NCBI GenBank assembly: GCA_039191215.1
Contig: JBCCXT010000014.1
Coordinates: 1-64,000, forward strand
Direction: 5' to 3'
Source of the DNA: HKCCE3408 sp039191215
Lineage (GTDB): Bacteria > Pseudomonadota > Alphaproteobacteria > Rhodobacterales > Rhodobacteraceae
Length of the DNA stretch: 64,000 nucleotides
Each line of letters opens with the position of its first letter. Within the stretch, counting starts at the first letter, position 1. The position numbers and the translations under genes are program-made. The notes below the pieces were generated by a model, which saw only the letters and a list, made by a program, of their open reading frames with translations, was not told where the DNA came from and made no database searches. This document shows positions 16,996 to 26,037 of the stretch, piece by piece.

Positions 16996-18909
16996 ATGCC
17001 AAACCGCGATCGCACCACCGAGATGACCCTTGCAGGGCTCAATCTGATCAAACAGGCAATGTCGATTTATGACGCTGACCTGCGGCTCGCAGTCTGTAAT
17101 CAGCGCTTCCAGCAGATGTTCTTTCTGCCCGAGCATCTCGTGCAACCCGGCGCGGAATTTGGCGCCACAATCCGCTACCTCGTTGCATCGGGAGAATACG
17201 GCGATGTGCTTGATCCCGAGGGCTTTGTCGCCGCCCGGGTCGAGCAGGCCCGTGCCTTCGTGCCGCATTACATGGAACGCCAACGCGCCAATGGGCGCAC
17301 CATTTCGGTCGAAGGATCGCCGCTGCCGGAGGGGGGGTGGGTGACGGTTTACACCGACATCACCGAGATCAAAAGCCAGGAGGCATTGCTACGGACCCGA
17401 TCAGAGGTTCTGTCGGATCAGTTGCTCAGCCGCGCCGAGCAATTGTCACAAACCAACCGCCAGCTTGCCACGACGATCGGACAGCTTGAACAGACAAGAC
17501 GCGGTCTGGCCGAGATGGAGGCGCGGCATAGGCTGACCACCGAAATGATGCCCGCCCATATCGCCCATCTCGATCGCGACGGGAATTACACCTACACCAA
17601 CCGACGGCTTACGGCGATTTTTCCAGGTCGACAGTCGGAGATATTGGGCCAACACTTCGCCGATGTATTGGGCAGCGAGGTCGCCGCCATCTTGGAGCCG
17701 CATATCGCGCGGGCGCTTGATGGCGAAGCGAGTGTTCGAGAATACACCGATGCCGTCTCATCACGCCGGATCAGAACCGCCTTTACGCCTGATCCGGGCC
17801 CGGCCCATGGCGTGTACATTCTGTCGACCGATGTGACCGAGGAAGTTCAGGCGCGCACCGCCCTGGGCCAAACGCATAAAAGGGAATTGGCCGCCCAGCT
17901 GACCAATGGTTTGGCGCATGATTTCTCGAACCTGCTGACCATTATTTTGGGCCTTCAAAGCCGGATCGGCAGGCTTCCTATGCCCGACGGCGCGGCGGAG
18001 TTGGTCGAAGCGACCCAGGCCGCGGCGCGACGCGGTGGCGCATTATTGGATAAGATCGCGGCGATGTCTGGCCCGCGAGAAATGCATCCGGCCCCAACCG
18101 AACTGACGGCGTTTTTTGCTGAGTTTGAGCCCTTGGCCCGTGCACCATTGCCGGAACGGGTCTCATTTGTCTTGGACATAGAGCCCGTGGGCCGAAGTTT
18201 TCTGCTCGATACGGGGGCGTTGCAAGACAGCCTGCTAAATCTTGTGCTCAACGCAAGAGACGCAATTGGAACGGGGGCAGGGCAGATCACTTTGCACGTG
18301 CGTGAGGTGCAGGAGACTTGGCTCGATTTTTGCGTCTCCGATACAGGGCCGGGTTTCAGCGATGCGGCGATGGTGGCGGCACTTGATCCGTTTTTCACCA
18401 CCAAAGGTGCCGCCGGATCGGGGCTTGGACTGACGATGGTCTACGACCAGACCAAGCTTGCCGGGGGACAGGTGCGAATGCGAAACACCGCCAAAGGTGG
18501 CGAAGTCCTGCTGCGGCTTCCGCTGCGCCCGGCGCATGCGGAAGATGGCGCGGTGATGGTGTTGATTGTCGATGATGAGGACGAGGTTCGCGCCGCCACG
18601 CGCGAGGTGTTGATGGAGCTGGGTCATCAGGTTGTGGAGGCGGGCAGCGCGCAAGAGGCGCGCGCGCTGTCGCAGCTGCCGGAGATCGACTGGGTGCTGT
18701 CGGATATCAATCTCGGCGGCGATGAGACCGGTGTCGCGTTATGCGCTGACTTGGCCAGAGACAGGCCGGGGCTCAAGCTTGCGCTGACAACGGCACTTGC
18801 AACGGACCACGCATTACATCGCCAGGGCGCGGCGCGCTGGCCGATTCTGCGCAAACCAGTCAGCCCGGGAGATCTTGCCTCCCTTCTTGCACCGGATGCC
18901 GCGGCATGA
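16996..18909 (+). CDS. PAS-containing hybrid sensor histidine kinase
   Basis: A soluble 637-residue protein without membrane helices. It has a PAS-7-type domain (about 12-125), a coiled coil (130-178), a second PAS domain (180-285) and a kinase core with H308 in NGLAHDFSNLL. The ATPase boxes are N419 in NLVLNARDAI, DTGPGF and GSGLGLTMV. The C-terminal receiver domain (521-632) has D570 and K620. Internal phosphorelay to the downstream regulator is likely. The start lacks a good ribosome site, and the ATG nine codons in (MTLAGLNLIK) is an alternative. It overlaps the regulator gene by four bases. The signal is unknown, probably cytoplasmic. Confidence 0.9.
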   Translation: MPNRDRTTEMTLAGLNLIKQAMSIYDADLRLAVCNQRFQQMFFLPEHLVQPGAEFGATIRYLVASGEYGDVLDPEGFVAARVEQARAFVPHYMERQRANGRTISVEGSPLPEGGWVTVYTDITEIKSQEALLRTRSEVLSDQLLSRAEQLSQTNRQLATTIGQLEQTRRGLAEMEARHRLTTEMMPAHIAHLDRDGNYTYTNRRLTAIFPGRQSEILGQHFADVLGSEVAAILEPHIARALDGEASVREYTDAVSSRRIRTAFTPDPGPAHGVYILSTDVTEEVQARTALGQTHKRELAAQLTNGLAHDFSNLLTIILGLQSRIGRLPMPDGAAELVEATQAAARRGGALLDKIAAMSGPREMHPAPTELTAFFAEFEPLARAPLPERVSFVLDIEPVGRSFLLDTGALQDSLLNLVLNARDAIGTGAGQITLHVREVQETWLDFCVSDTGPGFSDAAMVAALDPFFTTKGAAGSGLGLTMVYDQTKLAGGQVRMRNTAKGGEVLLRLPLRPAHAEDGAVMVLIVDDEDEVRAATREVLMELGHQVVEAGSAQEARALSQLPEIDWVLSDINLGGDETGVALCADLARDRPGLKLALTTALATDHALHRQGAARWPILRKPVSPGDLASLLAPDAAA

Positions 18910-19598
18910 TTGCGCCCTTGGTCACGATCCTCGATGACGAGCCGCAGATCCGCACGCTTTTATCGGACGCGTTGGACGAGGCAGGGTTTCGCACGGCAGC
19001 TTTTGCGCGGGCGACGGAGTTTGAAGCCGCCTTGCGCCATTCGACCCCGGATGTCTGCCTGGTCGATCTTGGCCTGCCTGATCTTGACGGACTGGCATTG
19101 GTGCATCGCCTGGCGTTGGAATCGGGCGCTGCGATCATCATCATCTCCGGCCGCGCGGAAGTGCAAGATCGCGTCACCGGGTTGGAGCTTGGCGCCGATG
19201 ACTACATCATCAAACCCTTTGATCCGGCTGAAGTGGTCGCCCGCATCCGCGCCCGGTTGCGCGGCCCGAGATCCGAGGCGCAGCGGGCGGAATTTGCTGG
19301 TTGGGTGGCAGAATTCGATCGCTACATTCTTGTATCACAATCAGGCGAGGAGATTGCGATTAGCCACGCGGAAGGCCAGGTGCTGCGCATGTTCTTGGCA
19401 AGCCCCAAACGATTGATTACGCGCGAACAGATGCAAGAGACACTAGGCGGCACGGCGGGCGAAAGCTTCGATAGGGCGATGGATGTTCGGATCTCGCGGC
19501 TGCGGACAAAGCTCAAGGAAGACCCCAAAAATCCGCAGCTGATAAAGACGATCTACGGGGCCGGTTACATTTTTCTGGGTGATGTGGTTTGGCGTTGA
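18906..19598 (+). CDS. OmpR/PhoB-family response regulator
   Basis: A 230-residue regulator. The receiver domain has the acidic pair D10-D11, phospho-acceptor D54 in LVDLGLPDLDG, S81 and K103 in IIKPFDP. A winged-helix DNA-binding domain (about 130-226) ends with RISRLRTKLKEDPKNPQLI and the wing GAGYIF. Its ATGA overlap with the kinase gene argues for one cognate pair. It resembles TorR-type members, but the target genes cannot be read from the window. Confidence 0.92.
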   Translation: MIAPLVTILDDEPQIRTLLSDALDEAGFRTAAFARATEFEAALRHSTPDVCLVDLGLPDLDGLALVHRLALESGAAIIIISGRAEVQDRVTGLELGADDYIIKPFDPAEVVARIRARLRGPRSEAQRAEFAGWVAEFDRYILVSQSGEEIAISHAEGQVLRMFLASPKRLITREQMQETLGGTAGESFDRAMDVRISRLRTKLKEDPKNPQLIKTIYGAGYIFLGDVVWR

Positions 19599-19621
19599 AC
19601 GGGGTTTTCCGGTGGCCCTCC

Positions 19622-19669
19622 GGCCTACGCCTCCGGTCCCCACGGACCCGGCCGCGCGCTGCGCGCGCG
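19622..19669 (+). repeat. Divergent candidate copy of the two-stem 3' repeat
   Basis: It begins 23 bases after the response-regulator stop. It starts GGCCT, contains the stem GGTCC-CCAC-GGACC and then CGCGCGC-TGC-GCGCGCG. This is the same two-hairpin plan as the three clearer copies (near 23650, 47768 and 57135), but base identity is much lower. It may belong to the family or be an unrelated GC-rich terminator. Confidence 0.35.
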
Positions 19670-19753
19670 GTGCGCCTTCGGCGCCGAACACGCGCCCAAG
19701 GGAATAATCCATGCGCAGCGGACGTATAAGGCCCGAGCAAAGGAGATAGAGAG

Positions 19754-19921
19754 TTGGACCCGATAACATTGGTTTTTTATGCGGCGGTCTGTGCGTGCCT
19801 GTCTTGGGCGGCACCAAAACTCGGCGCGGCATGGCTCCGGTTTGGCGTTGGCGCGGCTGTCGGTGTGGTTGCTGCCACCGTCTTGCCACTGGCGCGTGAG
19901 GTCTTGGGACTGGGATACTAG
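19754..19921 (+). CDS. Small membrane protein, 55 residues, TTG start
   Basis: The reading MDPITLVFYAAVCACLSWAAP continues to PLAREVLGLGY. It has two hydrophobic segments (about 5-20 and 27-46) joined by a short loop with KLG and RFG. A strong AGGAGA lies eight bases upstream of a TTG codon; no ATG is in frame. I recall similar tiny proteins in Rhodobacteraceae but no function. It is alone between the regulator gene and the convergent formate dehydrogenase gene. Confidence 0.65.
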   Translation: MDPITLVFYAAVCACLSWAAPKLGAAWLRFGVGAAVGVVAATVLPLAREVLGLGY

Positions 19922-20080
19922 GACACAGCACCGCAGCATTCGTTCTCAATTCGGCGGGATTTGCCTGGGCCGGTTCAAACCGCCAGAATTACGAAATCCT
20001 TCGGCGATGACCTCAACTCACAAAACCACATTGCAGTGCTCCCGGCCGGGCAGTCGCAGGCAGAGCTCCGTCAGGCCGGT

Positions 20081-22855
20081 CTATTCCGCCGCGATCTTGC
20101 TCGCAGCCTCAGCCCGGACAGCACAGAATTTAAACTCCGGAATTTTGCCGAACGGATCGAGCACCGGGTTTGTCAGCACGTTCGCTGCCGCCTCGACAAA
20201 TGCGAAGGGCACAAAGATCATATCAGGTGAGACGTCGCGATCCGATCTTGCCATGAGCTCAATGGTGCCGCGCCGCGTAGTCAGCCGGATCATCCCGCCC
20301 GGCTCCACGCCAAGCCTGCGCAAGGTCGAGGGATGGAGCGAGCAATTGGCCTCCGGCTCCAGCGCGTCGAGCGTTTTCGATCGGCGGGTCATAGAGCCGG
20401 TATGCCAATGCTCTAGCTGCCGCCCGGTTGTCAGGATCATCGGGTATTCTGCATCGGGCGTTTCGTCAGGCGGCACAACCGTCGCCGGTGTGAATTTCGC
20501 GCGCCCCTCCGGCCGCGGGAAGCCTTCCCCGAAGACGATGGCCTGGCCGGGATCCTCGGGGCTGAGCGAGGGGTAGGTGACCGCGTTTTCACCTTCGAGG
20601 CGTTCCCAGGTGATGTTGTCGAGCGAGCCCATCACCTTTTTCATTTCAGCAAAGACATCGCTTGGATGCGTGTAGGCCCAATCCAGGCCCAATCGCCGCG
20701 CAAGCTCAACCGTGATCCACCAATCCTCGCGCGCCTCACCAGGCGGTGAGAGCGCTGGACGGCCCATCTGGACCTGACGATTGGTGTTGGTCACCGTCCC
20801 GGTCTTTTCGGCAAATGCCGATGCGGGCAGGATGACATCGGCGAAGTTGGCCGTTTCGGTTAGAAATATATCTTGCACAACAAGGTGCTCGAGCTTGGCC
20901 AGGGCTGCGCGAGCATGGTCGAGATCGGGGTCGGACATGGCGGGGTTTTCGCCCTGAACATACATGCCTTTGATGCGCCCCTCATAGGTGGCGTCGATGA
21001 TCTCCACGACGGTCAGTCCGGGCTCTGGCGCTGGCGCGTAGCCAACCGTTGCGGCGAACTTTTCGCGCACTTCAGGGCTGGCGACACTTTGATAATCGGG
21101 CACCACCATCGGAATGAGCCCTGCGTCAGATGCACCTTGCACATTGTTTTGGCCGCGTAACGGATGCAGCCCAGCGCCCGGCCTGCCCACCTGGCCGCAC
21201 ATTAGTGCAAGGCTGATCAGACAGCGCGAATTGTCGGTGCCGTGCACATGTTGAGATATCCCCATGCCCCAGAAGATCATGGCGGCTTTCGCTCCTGCGA
21301 AGGTGCGCGCAACGTCGCGGATCAAGTCCGGCTCAATGCCACAAAGCTCGGACATCGCCTCCGGCGAATAGTCGGCCAGATGGGCTTTCTCTGCCTCCCA
21401 GTTTTCGGTGTAGGCATCGATATATTGTTTGTCGAAGAGCCCCTCTTCGACGATCACGTGGGAGATTGCATTCAACAGCGACACGTCCGAGCCGGGGCGG
21501 AATTGCAGCATATGGCTGGCGTAGGTCTTGAGCGCCTGACCCCGTGGGTCGATGACAATCAACTTCCCGCCACGTTTGGCAAATTGCTTGAAATAGGTCG
21601 CGGCAACCGGATGATTGGCGGTTGGGTTGCAGCCGATGACGATAGCGCAATCGGCGTTTTCGATCTCATTGAAGGTCGCCGTCACAGCGCCTGAGCCGAC
21701 ATTTTCCATCAACGCAGCCACAGAGGAGGCATGGCAGAGCCGCGTGCAGTGATCGACATTATTATGGCCGAAACCCTCTCGGATGAAGCGCTGGAAGAGA
21801 TACGCCTCCTCATTGGTGCATTTCGCCGATCCGAAGCCCGACACCGCGGCCCCACCATGGGCCTGTCTGAGCTTTGCCAGACCGCCCGCCGCGGCATTCA
21901 GCGCCTCATCCCAGCTTGCTTCACGGAAATGAGTCAAAGGATTTGCTGGATCGACGTTCAGCCCTTTGGCCGGAGCATCCGCGCGTCGGATCAGCGGTTT
22001 GGACAGCCTGTGCGGGTGGTGGATATAGTCAAAGCCAAACCGCCCTTTCACGCACAGGCGGCCTTCATTTGCCGGGCCATTTATGCCTTCTACGTATTTC
22101 ACGCGGCCGTCCTTAACCTTCAGGCTGACCTGGCAACCGACGCCGCAAAATGGGCAGACGCTTCGGACTTCCTCGTCGAAATCGGCGCGGTCGCCGACTT
22201 GCGCCTCGTCGACAACACTCGACGGCATAAGCGCTCCCGTCGGGCAGGCCTGGACGCATTCGCCGCAAGCCACGCAGGAGCTTTCGCCCATCGGGTCGCC
22301 GAAATCGAAGACCGGATAGGCGTCATGGCCGCGCCCGGCCATGCCGATCACATCATTAACCTGCACTTCGCGGCAGGCACGCACGCAAAGCCCACATTGA
22401 ATGCAGGCATCGAGATTGACGCTCATCGCGACATGGCTGTCGTCCAAAAGCGGAATTCGGCCCTCTTCCAGTTTGGGAAAGCGGCTTTCGGACACGCCGT
22501 TGAGTTCGGCCATGTTCCAAAGATGGGCCGATTTGTCATGGGCAACATCGCGCGCCGGTTGGTCGGCGACGAGCATTTCGACAACCATCGCGCGGGCCTT
22601 TTCGGCCCGCTCGGATGCCGTTTTCACAACCATGCCCGCGGCGGGTTCGCGGATGCAGGATGCCGCCAGTACACGTTCGCCCTCGATCTCGACCATACAG
22701 GCGCGGCAATTGCCGTCCGGGCGATAGCCAGGTGCGGGCTTGTGGCACAAATGCGGGATGACCAGGCCGCGGCCATTGGCCACCTCCCAAATGGTTTCAC
22801 CCGGCTTGGCCTCAACTTCTTGGCCATCCAAGGTAAAGCGGATCGGTTCCGTCAT
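20081..22855 (-). CDS. Formate dehydrogenase alpha subunit (molybdopterin, NuoG-like N-terminus)
   Basis: A 924-residue protein. An N-terminal 2Fe-2S ferredoxin domain uses C37, C50, C53 and C67. A NuoG-type His/Cys segment follows, then two 4Fe-4S sets (CIQCGLCVRAC and CVACGECVQAC). The molybdopterin oxidoreductase domain has its own 4Fe-4S motif CPFCGVGC...C and active-site region CTRLCHASSV with Cys rather than selenocysteine. A molydopterin-dinucleotide binding domain ends the chain. It oxidises formate to CO2 and passes electrons along the clusters. No beta, gamma, delta or FdhD gene lies beside it, so the electron acceptor is unknown. Confidence 0.93.
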   Translation of the reverse strand: MTEPIRFTLDGQEVEAKPGETIWEVANGRGLVIPHLCHKPAPGYRPDGNCRACMVEIEGERVLAASCIREPAAGMVVKTASERAEKARAMVVEMLVADQPARDVAHDKSAHLWNMAELNGVSESRFPKLEEGRIPLLDDSHVAMSVNLDACIQCGLCVRACREVQVNDVIGMAGRGHDAYPVFDFGDPMGESSCVACGECVQACPTGALMPSSVVDEAQVGDRADFDEEVRSVCPFCGVGCQVSLKVKDGRVKYVEGINGPANEGRLCVKGRFGFDYIHHPHRLSKPLIRRADAPAKGLNVDPANPLTHFREASWDEALNAAAGGLAKLRQAHGGAAVSGFGSAKCTNEEAYLFQRFIREGFGHNNVDHCTRLCHASSVAALMENVGSGAVTATFNEIENADCAIVIGCNPTANHPVAATYFKQFAKRGGKLIVIDPRGQALKTYASHMLQFRPGSDVSLLNAISHVIVEEGLFDKQYIDAYTENWEAEKAHLADYSPEAMSELCGIEPDLIRDVARTFAGAKAAMIFWGMGISQHVHGTDNSRCLISLALMCGQVGRPGAGLHPLRGQNNVQGASDAGLIPMVVPDYQSVASPEVREKFAATVGYAPAPEPGLTVVEIIDATYEGRIKGMYVQGENPAMSDPDLDHARAALAKLEHLVVQDIFLTETANFADVILPASAFAEKTGTVTNTNRQVQMGRPALSPPGEAREDWWITVELARRLGLDWAYTHPSDVFAEMKKVMGSLDNITWERLEGENAVTYPSLSPEDPGQAIVFGEGFPRPEGRAKFTPATVVPPDETPDAEYPMILTTGRQLEHWHTGSMTRRSKTLDALEPEANCSLHPSTLRRLGVEPGGMIRLTTRRGTIELMARSDRDVSPDMIFVPFAFVEAAANVLTNPVLDPFGKIPEFKFCAVRAEAASKIAAE

Positions 22856-22981
22856 CGCGCGCGCTCCTGTCGTCGGAAGGCATGCTATCCGGTTTCAGCG
22901 CAAGCTGCGAGCCCCAGGCACGACTTGGCGGCCGCAAATTGCGGCATTGCCCCGGCTGGTTCGGGGCGATAGGCAAAGCCC

Positions 22982-23623
22982 ATGGGTGAAATTGTTCTAG
23001 TTCGGCACGGGCAGGCGAATTCCGCCGCCGAGGACGAAGCAAGTTATGACCGTTTGAGCGAGTTGGGCCGCCAGCAGGCCCGATGGCTTGGCGATTGGAT
23101 GAGCGTACATGGCTGGGCGTTTGATCACGTCTTGTCGGGCACGCTCAATCGGCAGCGCGACACCGCGCAGGAGATGGGCCATCTTCCCGATCAGGACGCG
23201 CGGTTGAACGAGCTCGATTATTACACATTATCGGCCGCAGCACGGGACAAATTGGGCATCCCGCTGCCCAGCCCGACAGAATTTGCCAATCACATGCCGC
23301 GCGTGATTGAGGCCTGGCGGCAGGCCGAGATCCAAGGCGCCGAACCGTTTCAGAACTTCAACAGCCGGGTGCGTGAGATGATGGTTGAGGCGGCGATACC
23401 GGGGCGGCGGTTATTATGTGTCACATCGGGCGGTGTGATCGGGATGATCCTGCATCAATTGTTGGAGCTCGATCTGCGCCATATCGGAAATGTTGTCATG
23501 CCAATTTTTAATACATCCGTCCATCGGCTGAGCGTGCTGCCTGATCGCACCATCCTTGCAGGCTTTAATGCCACACCACATCTTGAGACCCCTGAAAGGG
23601 CCTATGCAAGGACCTATTATTAA
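22982..23623 (+). CDS. Histidine phosphatase family protein
   Basis: A 213-residue protein with the LVRHGQ catalytic motif at the N-terminus, acid-base segment HVLSGTLNRQRDTA and second His in VTSGGVIGMILHQ. This is the phosphoglycerate mutase-like fold that forms a phospho-histidine. The substrate is not evident (small phosphate esters or phosphoproteins are usual). It is divergent from formate dehydrogenase, with about 125 bases between, and is followed by a copy of the 3' repeat. Confidence 0.88.
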   Translation: MGEIVLVRHGQANSAAEDEASYDRLSELGRQQARWLGDWMSVHGWAFDHVLSGTLNRQRDTAQEMGHLPDQDARLNELDYYTLSAAARDKLGIPLPSPTEFANHMPRVIEAWRQAEIQGAEPFQNFNSRVREMMVEAAIPGRRLLCVTSGGVIGMILHQLLELDLRHIGNVVMPIFNTSVHRLSVLPDRTILAGFNATPHLETPERAYARTYY

Positions 23624-23649
23624 TCGCTGCGAGGCAGACAGGTCGTGCG

Positions 23650-23699
23650 GGCCTCCTCAAGCCCCCTTCGGGAGCCCTCGTCGCCCCGCGCTGCCGCGA
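23650..23699 (+). repeat. Two-stem 3' repeat, copy A
   Basis: Fifty bases starting 26 bases after the histidine phosphatase stop, same orientation. It begins GGCCTCCTCAAGCC, has an inner hairpin GCCCCC-TTC-GGGAGC and then a CGCG-CTGC-CGCG hairpin. It aligns with the copies near 57135 and (reverse strand) 47768 with a few insertions. Confidence 0.6.
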
Positions 23700-23723
23700 C
23701 CAGGCTTCAAGCGAGACCGCGCG

Positions 23724-24041
23724 TCACGAAACGTCGTCTTTGGCAGCGGTGACATCAACACCCAGAGCTTCAAGCCCAGATTCCAGATGGTCGGCGAAAT
23801 GCGGCGAGCCCAAGAGGTAGTCGGCCGTTGGTACCGTGGCCTCGGCCCGAGCCGTGGCCGCCGCTTCGGCCAGTTCTTCGGCCTCAAATGCGCCGCGTCC
23901 GATCCACATCACGGCGACCAGTTCGGCCGCCTCATCTTCGTTCAGCGCCTTGATGAGACCACGCAATTCGAGCTCTGCACGGGGGAGTTCGTGGCCCATC
24001 AGGATGACCTGTGCGACTTTGTGGGTTGAAACAGCAAGCAT
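23724..24041 (-). CDS. DUF3775 family protein
   Basis: A 105-residue soluble protein with the DUF3775 pattern: ELRGLIKALNEDEAAELVAV, MWIGRGAFEAEELAEAAATA and PTADYLLGSPHFADHLESGL. Members are found in alphaproteobacteria and have no known function; an acidic, helical fold is likely. It is transcribed away from the SDR gene end and convergent with the phosphatase gene. Confidence 0.8.
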   Translation of the reverse strand: MLAVSTHKVAQVILMGHELPRAELELRGLIKALNEDEAAELVAVMWIGRGAFEAEELAEAAATARAEATVPTADYLLGSPHFADHLESGLEALGVDVTAAKDDVS

Positions 24042-24070
24042 CGTCGATCCCCTTTGCGGATGCCGCGATA

Positions 24071-24802
24071 CTACCCCAAGAGCCGCCGAAAGAGCCAGAC
24101 CGGCATGAAAGGTGCCGCCCGGAAGAACCAGGCAAACGGCGCTGGGAAGGCGGCGTGGAACCCACCCGCCGCCATTGCATCGACGAAAGCTGTCGCGGCG
24201 TCATCGGGCTCCATGATTTGGGGCATGGTGAAGTCGTTTTTATTGGTCAGCCTAGTGCGGATATAGCCTGGATGGATGATCTGCACCTCAACCCCTGTAT
24301 CCTTGAGGTCCAAATCGAGCGTATCGGCGAGCGAGGCGGTTGCAGCTTTTGAGGCGCTGTAGCCAACCGCACCAGGCAGCCCGCGATACGCCGAAAGCGA
24401 GCCTGTCAGAACGATATGGCCCGCACCACCTTCGGTCATGGCGGGGATGACATGGCCGAGGCATCGGACAGCACCGGTGAAATTCACATCGATCATGGTC
24501 AGCGCTTTTTCGGTATCCCATTGCGTCGACTGCATCGGCCAGTAAAGCCCGGCGAGATAGACAAAACCGTCTATATCACCGGCCATTTCAGCGGCATGCG
24601 CGACGGAAGCCGCATCGCTCACATCCACGGGCACGACCTGCGCCCGGCCCGGCAGCGAGGCGGCAAGCTCTGCAAGGCGATCCTCAGACCGGGCCGACAG
24701 GATCAGGTCCACACCCATCCGGCTGAGCCTTTCAGCCACCGCGCGGCCCAATCCCTCGGACGCACCGACCAGCCAGTAGCGCTTACCGCTCCATTCCCGC
24801 AT
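24071..24802 (-). CDS. Short-chain dehydrogenase/reductase (RpoE-locus type)
   Basis: A 243-residue SDR with the cofactor loop VGASEGLGRA, LAG in place of the usual NNAG (VYLAGLYWP), catalytic S in TGSLSAYRG and Y-x3-K in YSASK, then HPGYIRTRL. It should reduce or oxidise a carbonyl/alcohol with NAD(P). It is the last gene of the amine oxidase-DUF1365-MFS-SDR operon, 14 bases after the MFS stop. From memory, an SDR stands in the matching RpoE-controlled operon of Rhodobacter sphaeroides. The long open frame upstream is only overlap with the MFS gene. Confidence 0.88.
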   Translation of the reverse strand: MREWSGKRYWLVGASEGLGRAVAERLSRMGVDLILSARSEDRLAELAASLPGRAQVVPVDVSDAASVAHAAEMAGDIDGFVYLAGLYWPMQSTQWDTEKALTMIDVNFTGAVRCLGHVIPAMTEGGAGHIVLTGSLSAYRGLPGAVGYSASKAATASLADTLDLDLKDTGVEVQIIHPGYIRTRLTNKNDFTMPQIMEPDDAATAFVDAMAAGGFHAAFPAPFAWFFRAAPFMPVWLFRRLLG

Positions 24803-24816
24803 GCCTTTCACCCCGT

Positions 24817-26037
24817 CTAATCCGCCTCGATCGGCCCGGCCCACAAAAGCGCCAGGGCTGCCAGTTTCAATACGCAAGGTAGCCCGGCGTAAAGAACGGC
24901 AAGCAGGCTGAGTGCAGCGGCAGGACTGTCGCCGCCTGCGACGTAGCCGGCGTGTTCCAGCGCGGGCAACAGCAAGATCGCGGCCAAAGCCAGCGACAAC
25001 TTGGTCACAAATGCCCAAAGGCCAAACCCTGCCGTGCCGGTTGGGGCAATCACCTCCATGCGGCGTGCGAATATCGCAGGGACCAGGGTGAAATCCGCAC
25101 CGATGGCAAAACCCGAGATCACGCAGATCACAGCGAAGATTCCACCATCCCCGGCGCCCAGAAAGGCCACGGGCGCGAAGGCCGCTATGTTAACCGCCAT
25201 GGCGATGCTAAGCGCGCGACGCGTGCCGACGGATCTGCTGAGCCTTGGCCAAACAACAGCGCCAAGGGCGGCCGCGAGAAAGAAAATCACCAGAAGTGGG
25301 CCGGCCCAATCGGGCGCCGCCAAAACGTCTTGGACGAAGAACAAAAAGAGCGACGATGATACGGCAACCGGTGCTGCATTGGCCAAGCCAATAAGGAGGA
25401 TGCGGCGCGCATTCGGGTCGCGCAGGATCGTAAAAAAGTCACTCAATTTGGCTGAAGCGCCCTCGTCTGGGGTGCTCCATTCAGGGCGCATGACCAGCCA
25501 GGCGAGCAAGCACAGCGCCATGAAACCGAGGGCGAAATTGGTGTAACCTGCGCCGGTTCCGGCCAACAGTGTGGGCGCGACGGCCGCCGCACAGACGCCG
25601 ACAAGGGCACCGGTTTCGCGCCAGGCCGCCAAGCGCAGATGTCCGCCCGCGCCCAATCCCGACGCCTTGGACACGCCACGGGCATAAAAGGAAATCGTCA
25701 GGAAAGAATAGGCCGAAAACAGAACCGTGAGCATGGCGGCAAACCATAAAAGCGGCGCAACCGGCGGCTCGACGGCAAAAAGCCCCAGCATCGACACGGC
25801 CAATGCGACAATCGCCAGGCTGACCGAAAGGGTGCGTCGGCGGATCAATCGGCCCGATAGCCAGCCAAAAAACGGGTCCTGGACCACATCCAAGAGCCGC
25901 AAGAAGAACAAAACGCCGGATAGTGCCGTCAACCCGATCCCAAATTTGGCGGCATAATAGGCCGGGGCGTGCAGATAAATCGGCAGCCCCGCCGCGGCCA
26001 GCATCGCCGCGAAAAGGCCATAGGCGGGCAGCTTCAC
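24817..26037 (-). CDS. MFS transporter (GPH/MFS_2-like)
   Basis: A 406-residue carrier with about twelve hydrophobic segments. LDVVQDPFFGWLSGRLIRRR matches the DxxxDP...GxxxD loop of glycoside-pentoside-hexuronide symporters. The start is a GTG whose last bases form the stop of the DUF1365 gene (GTGA), so it is translationally coupled. In RpoE/ChrR loci this carrier accompanies the amine oxidase and DUF1365; a lipid-related cargo is plausible but not shown. Confidence 0.85.
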   Translation of the reverse strand: MKLPAYGLFAAMLAAAGLPIYLHAPAYYAAKFGIGLTALSGVLFFLRLLDVVQDPFFGWLSGRLIRRRTLSVSLAIVALAVSMLGLFAVEPPVAPLLWFAAMLTVLFSAYSFLTISFYARGVSKASGLGAGGHLRLAAWRETGALVGVCAAAVAPTLLAGTGAGYTNFALGFMALCLLAWLVMRPEWSTPDEGASAKLSDFFTILRDPNARRILLIGLANAAPVAVSSSLFLFFVQDVLAAPDWAGPLLVIFFLAAALGAVVWPRLSRSVGTRRALSIAMAVNIAAFAPVAFLGAGDGGIFAVICVISGFAIGADFTLVPAIFARRMEVIAPTGTAGFGLWAFVTKLSLALAAILLLPALEHAGYVAGGDSPAAALSLLAVLYAGLPCVLKLAALALLWAGPIEAD

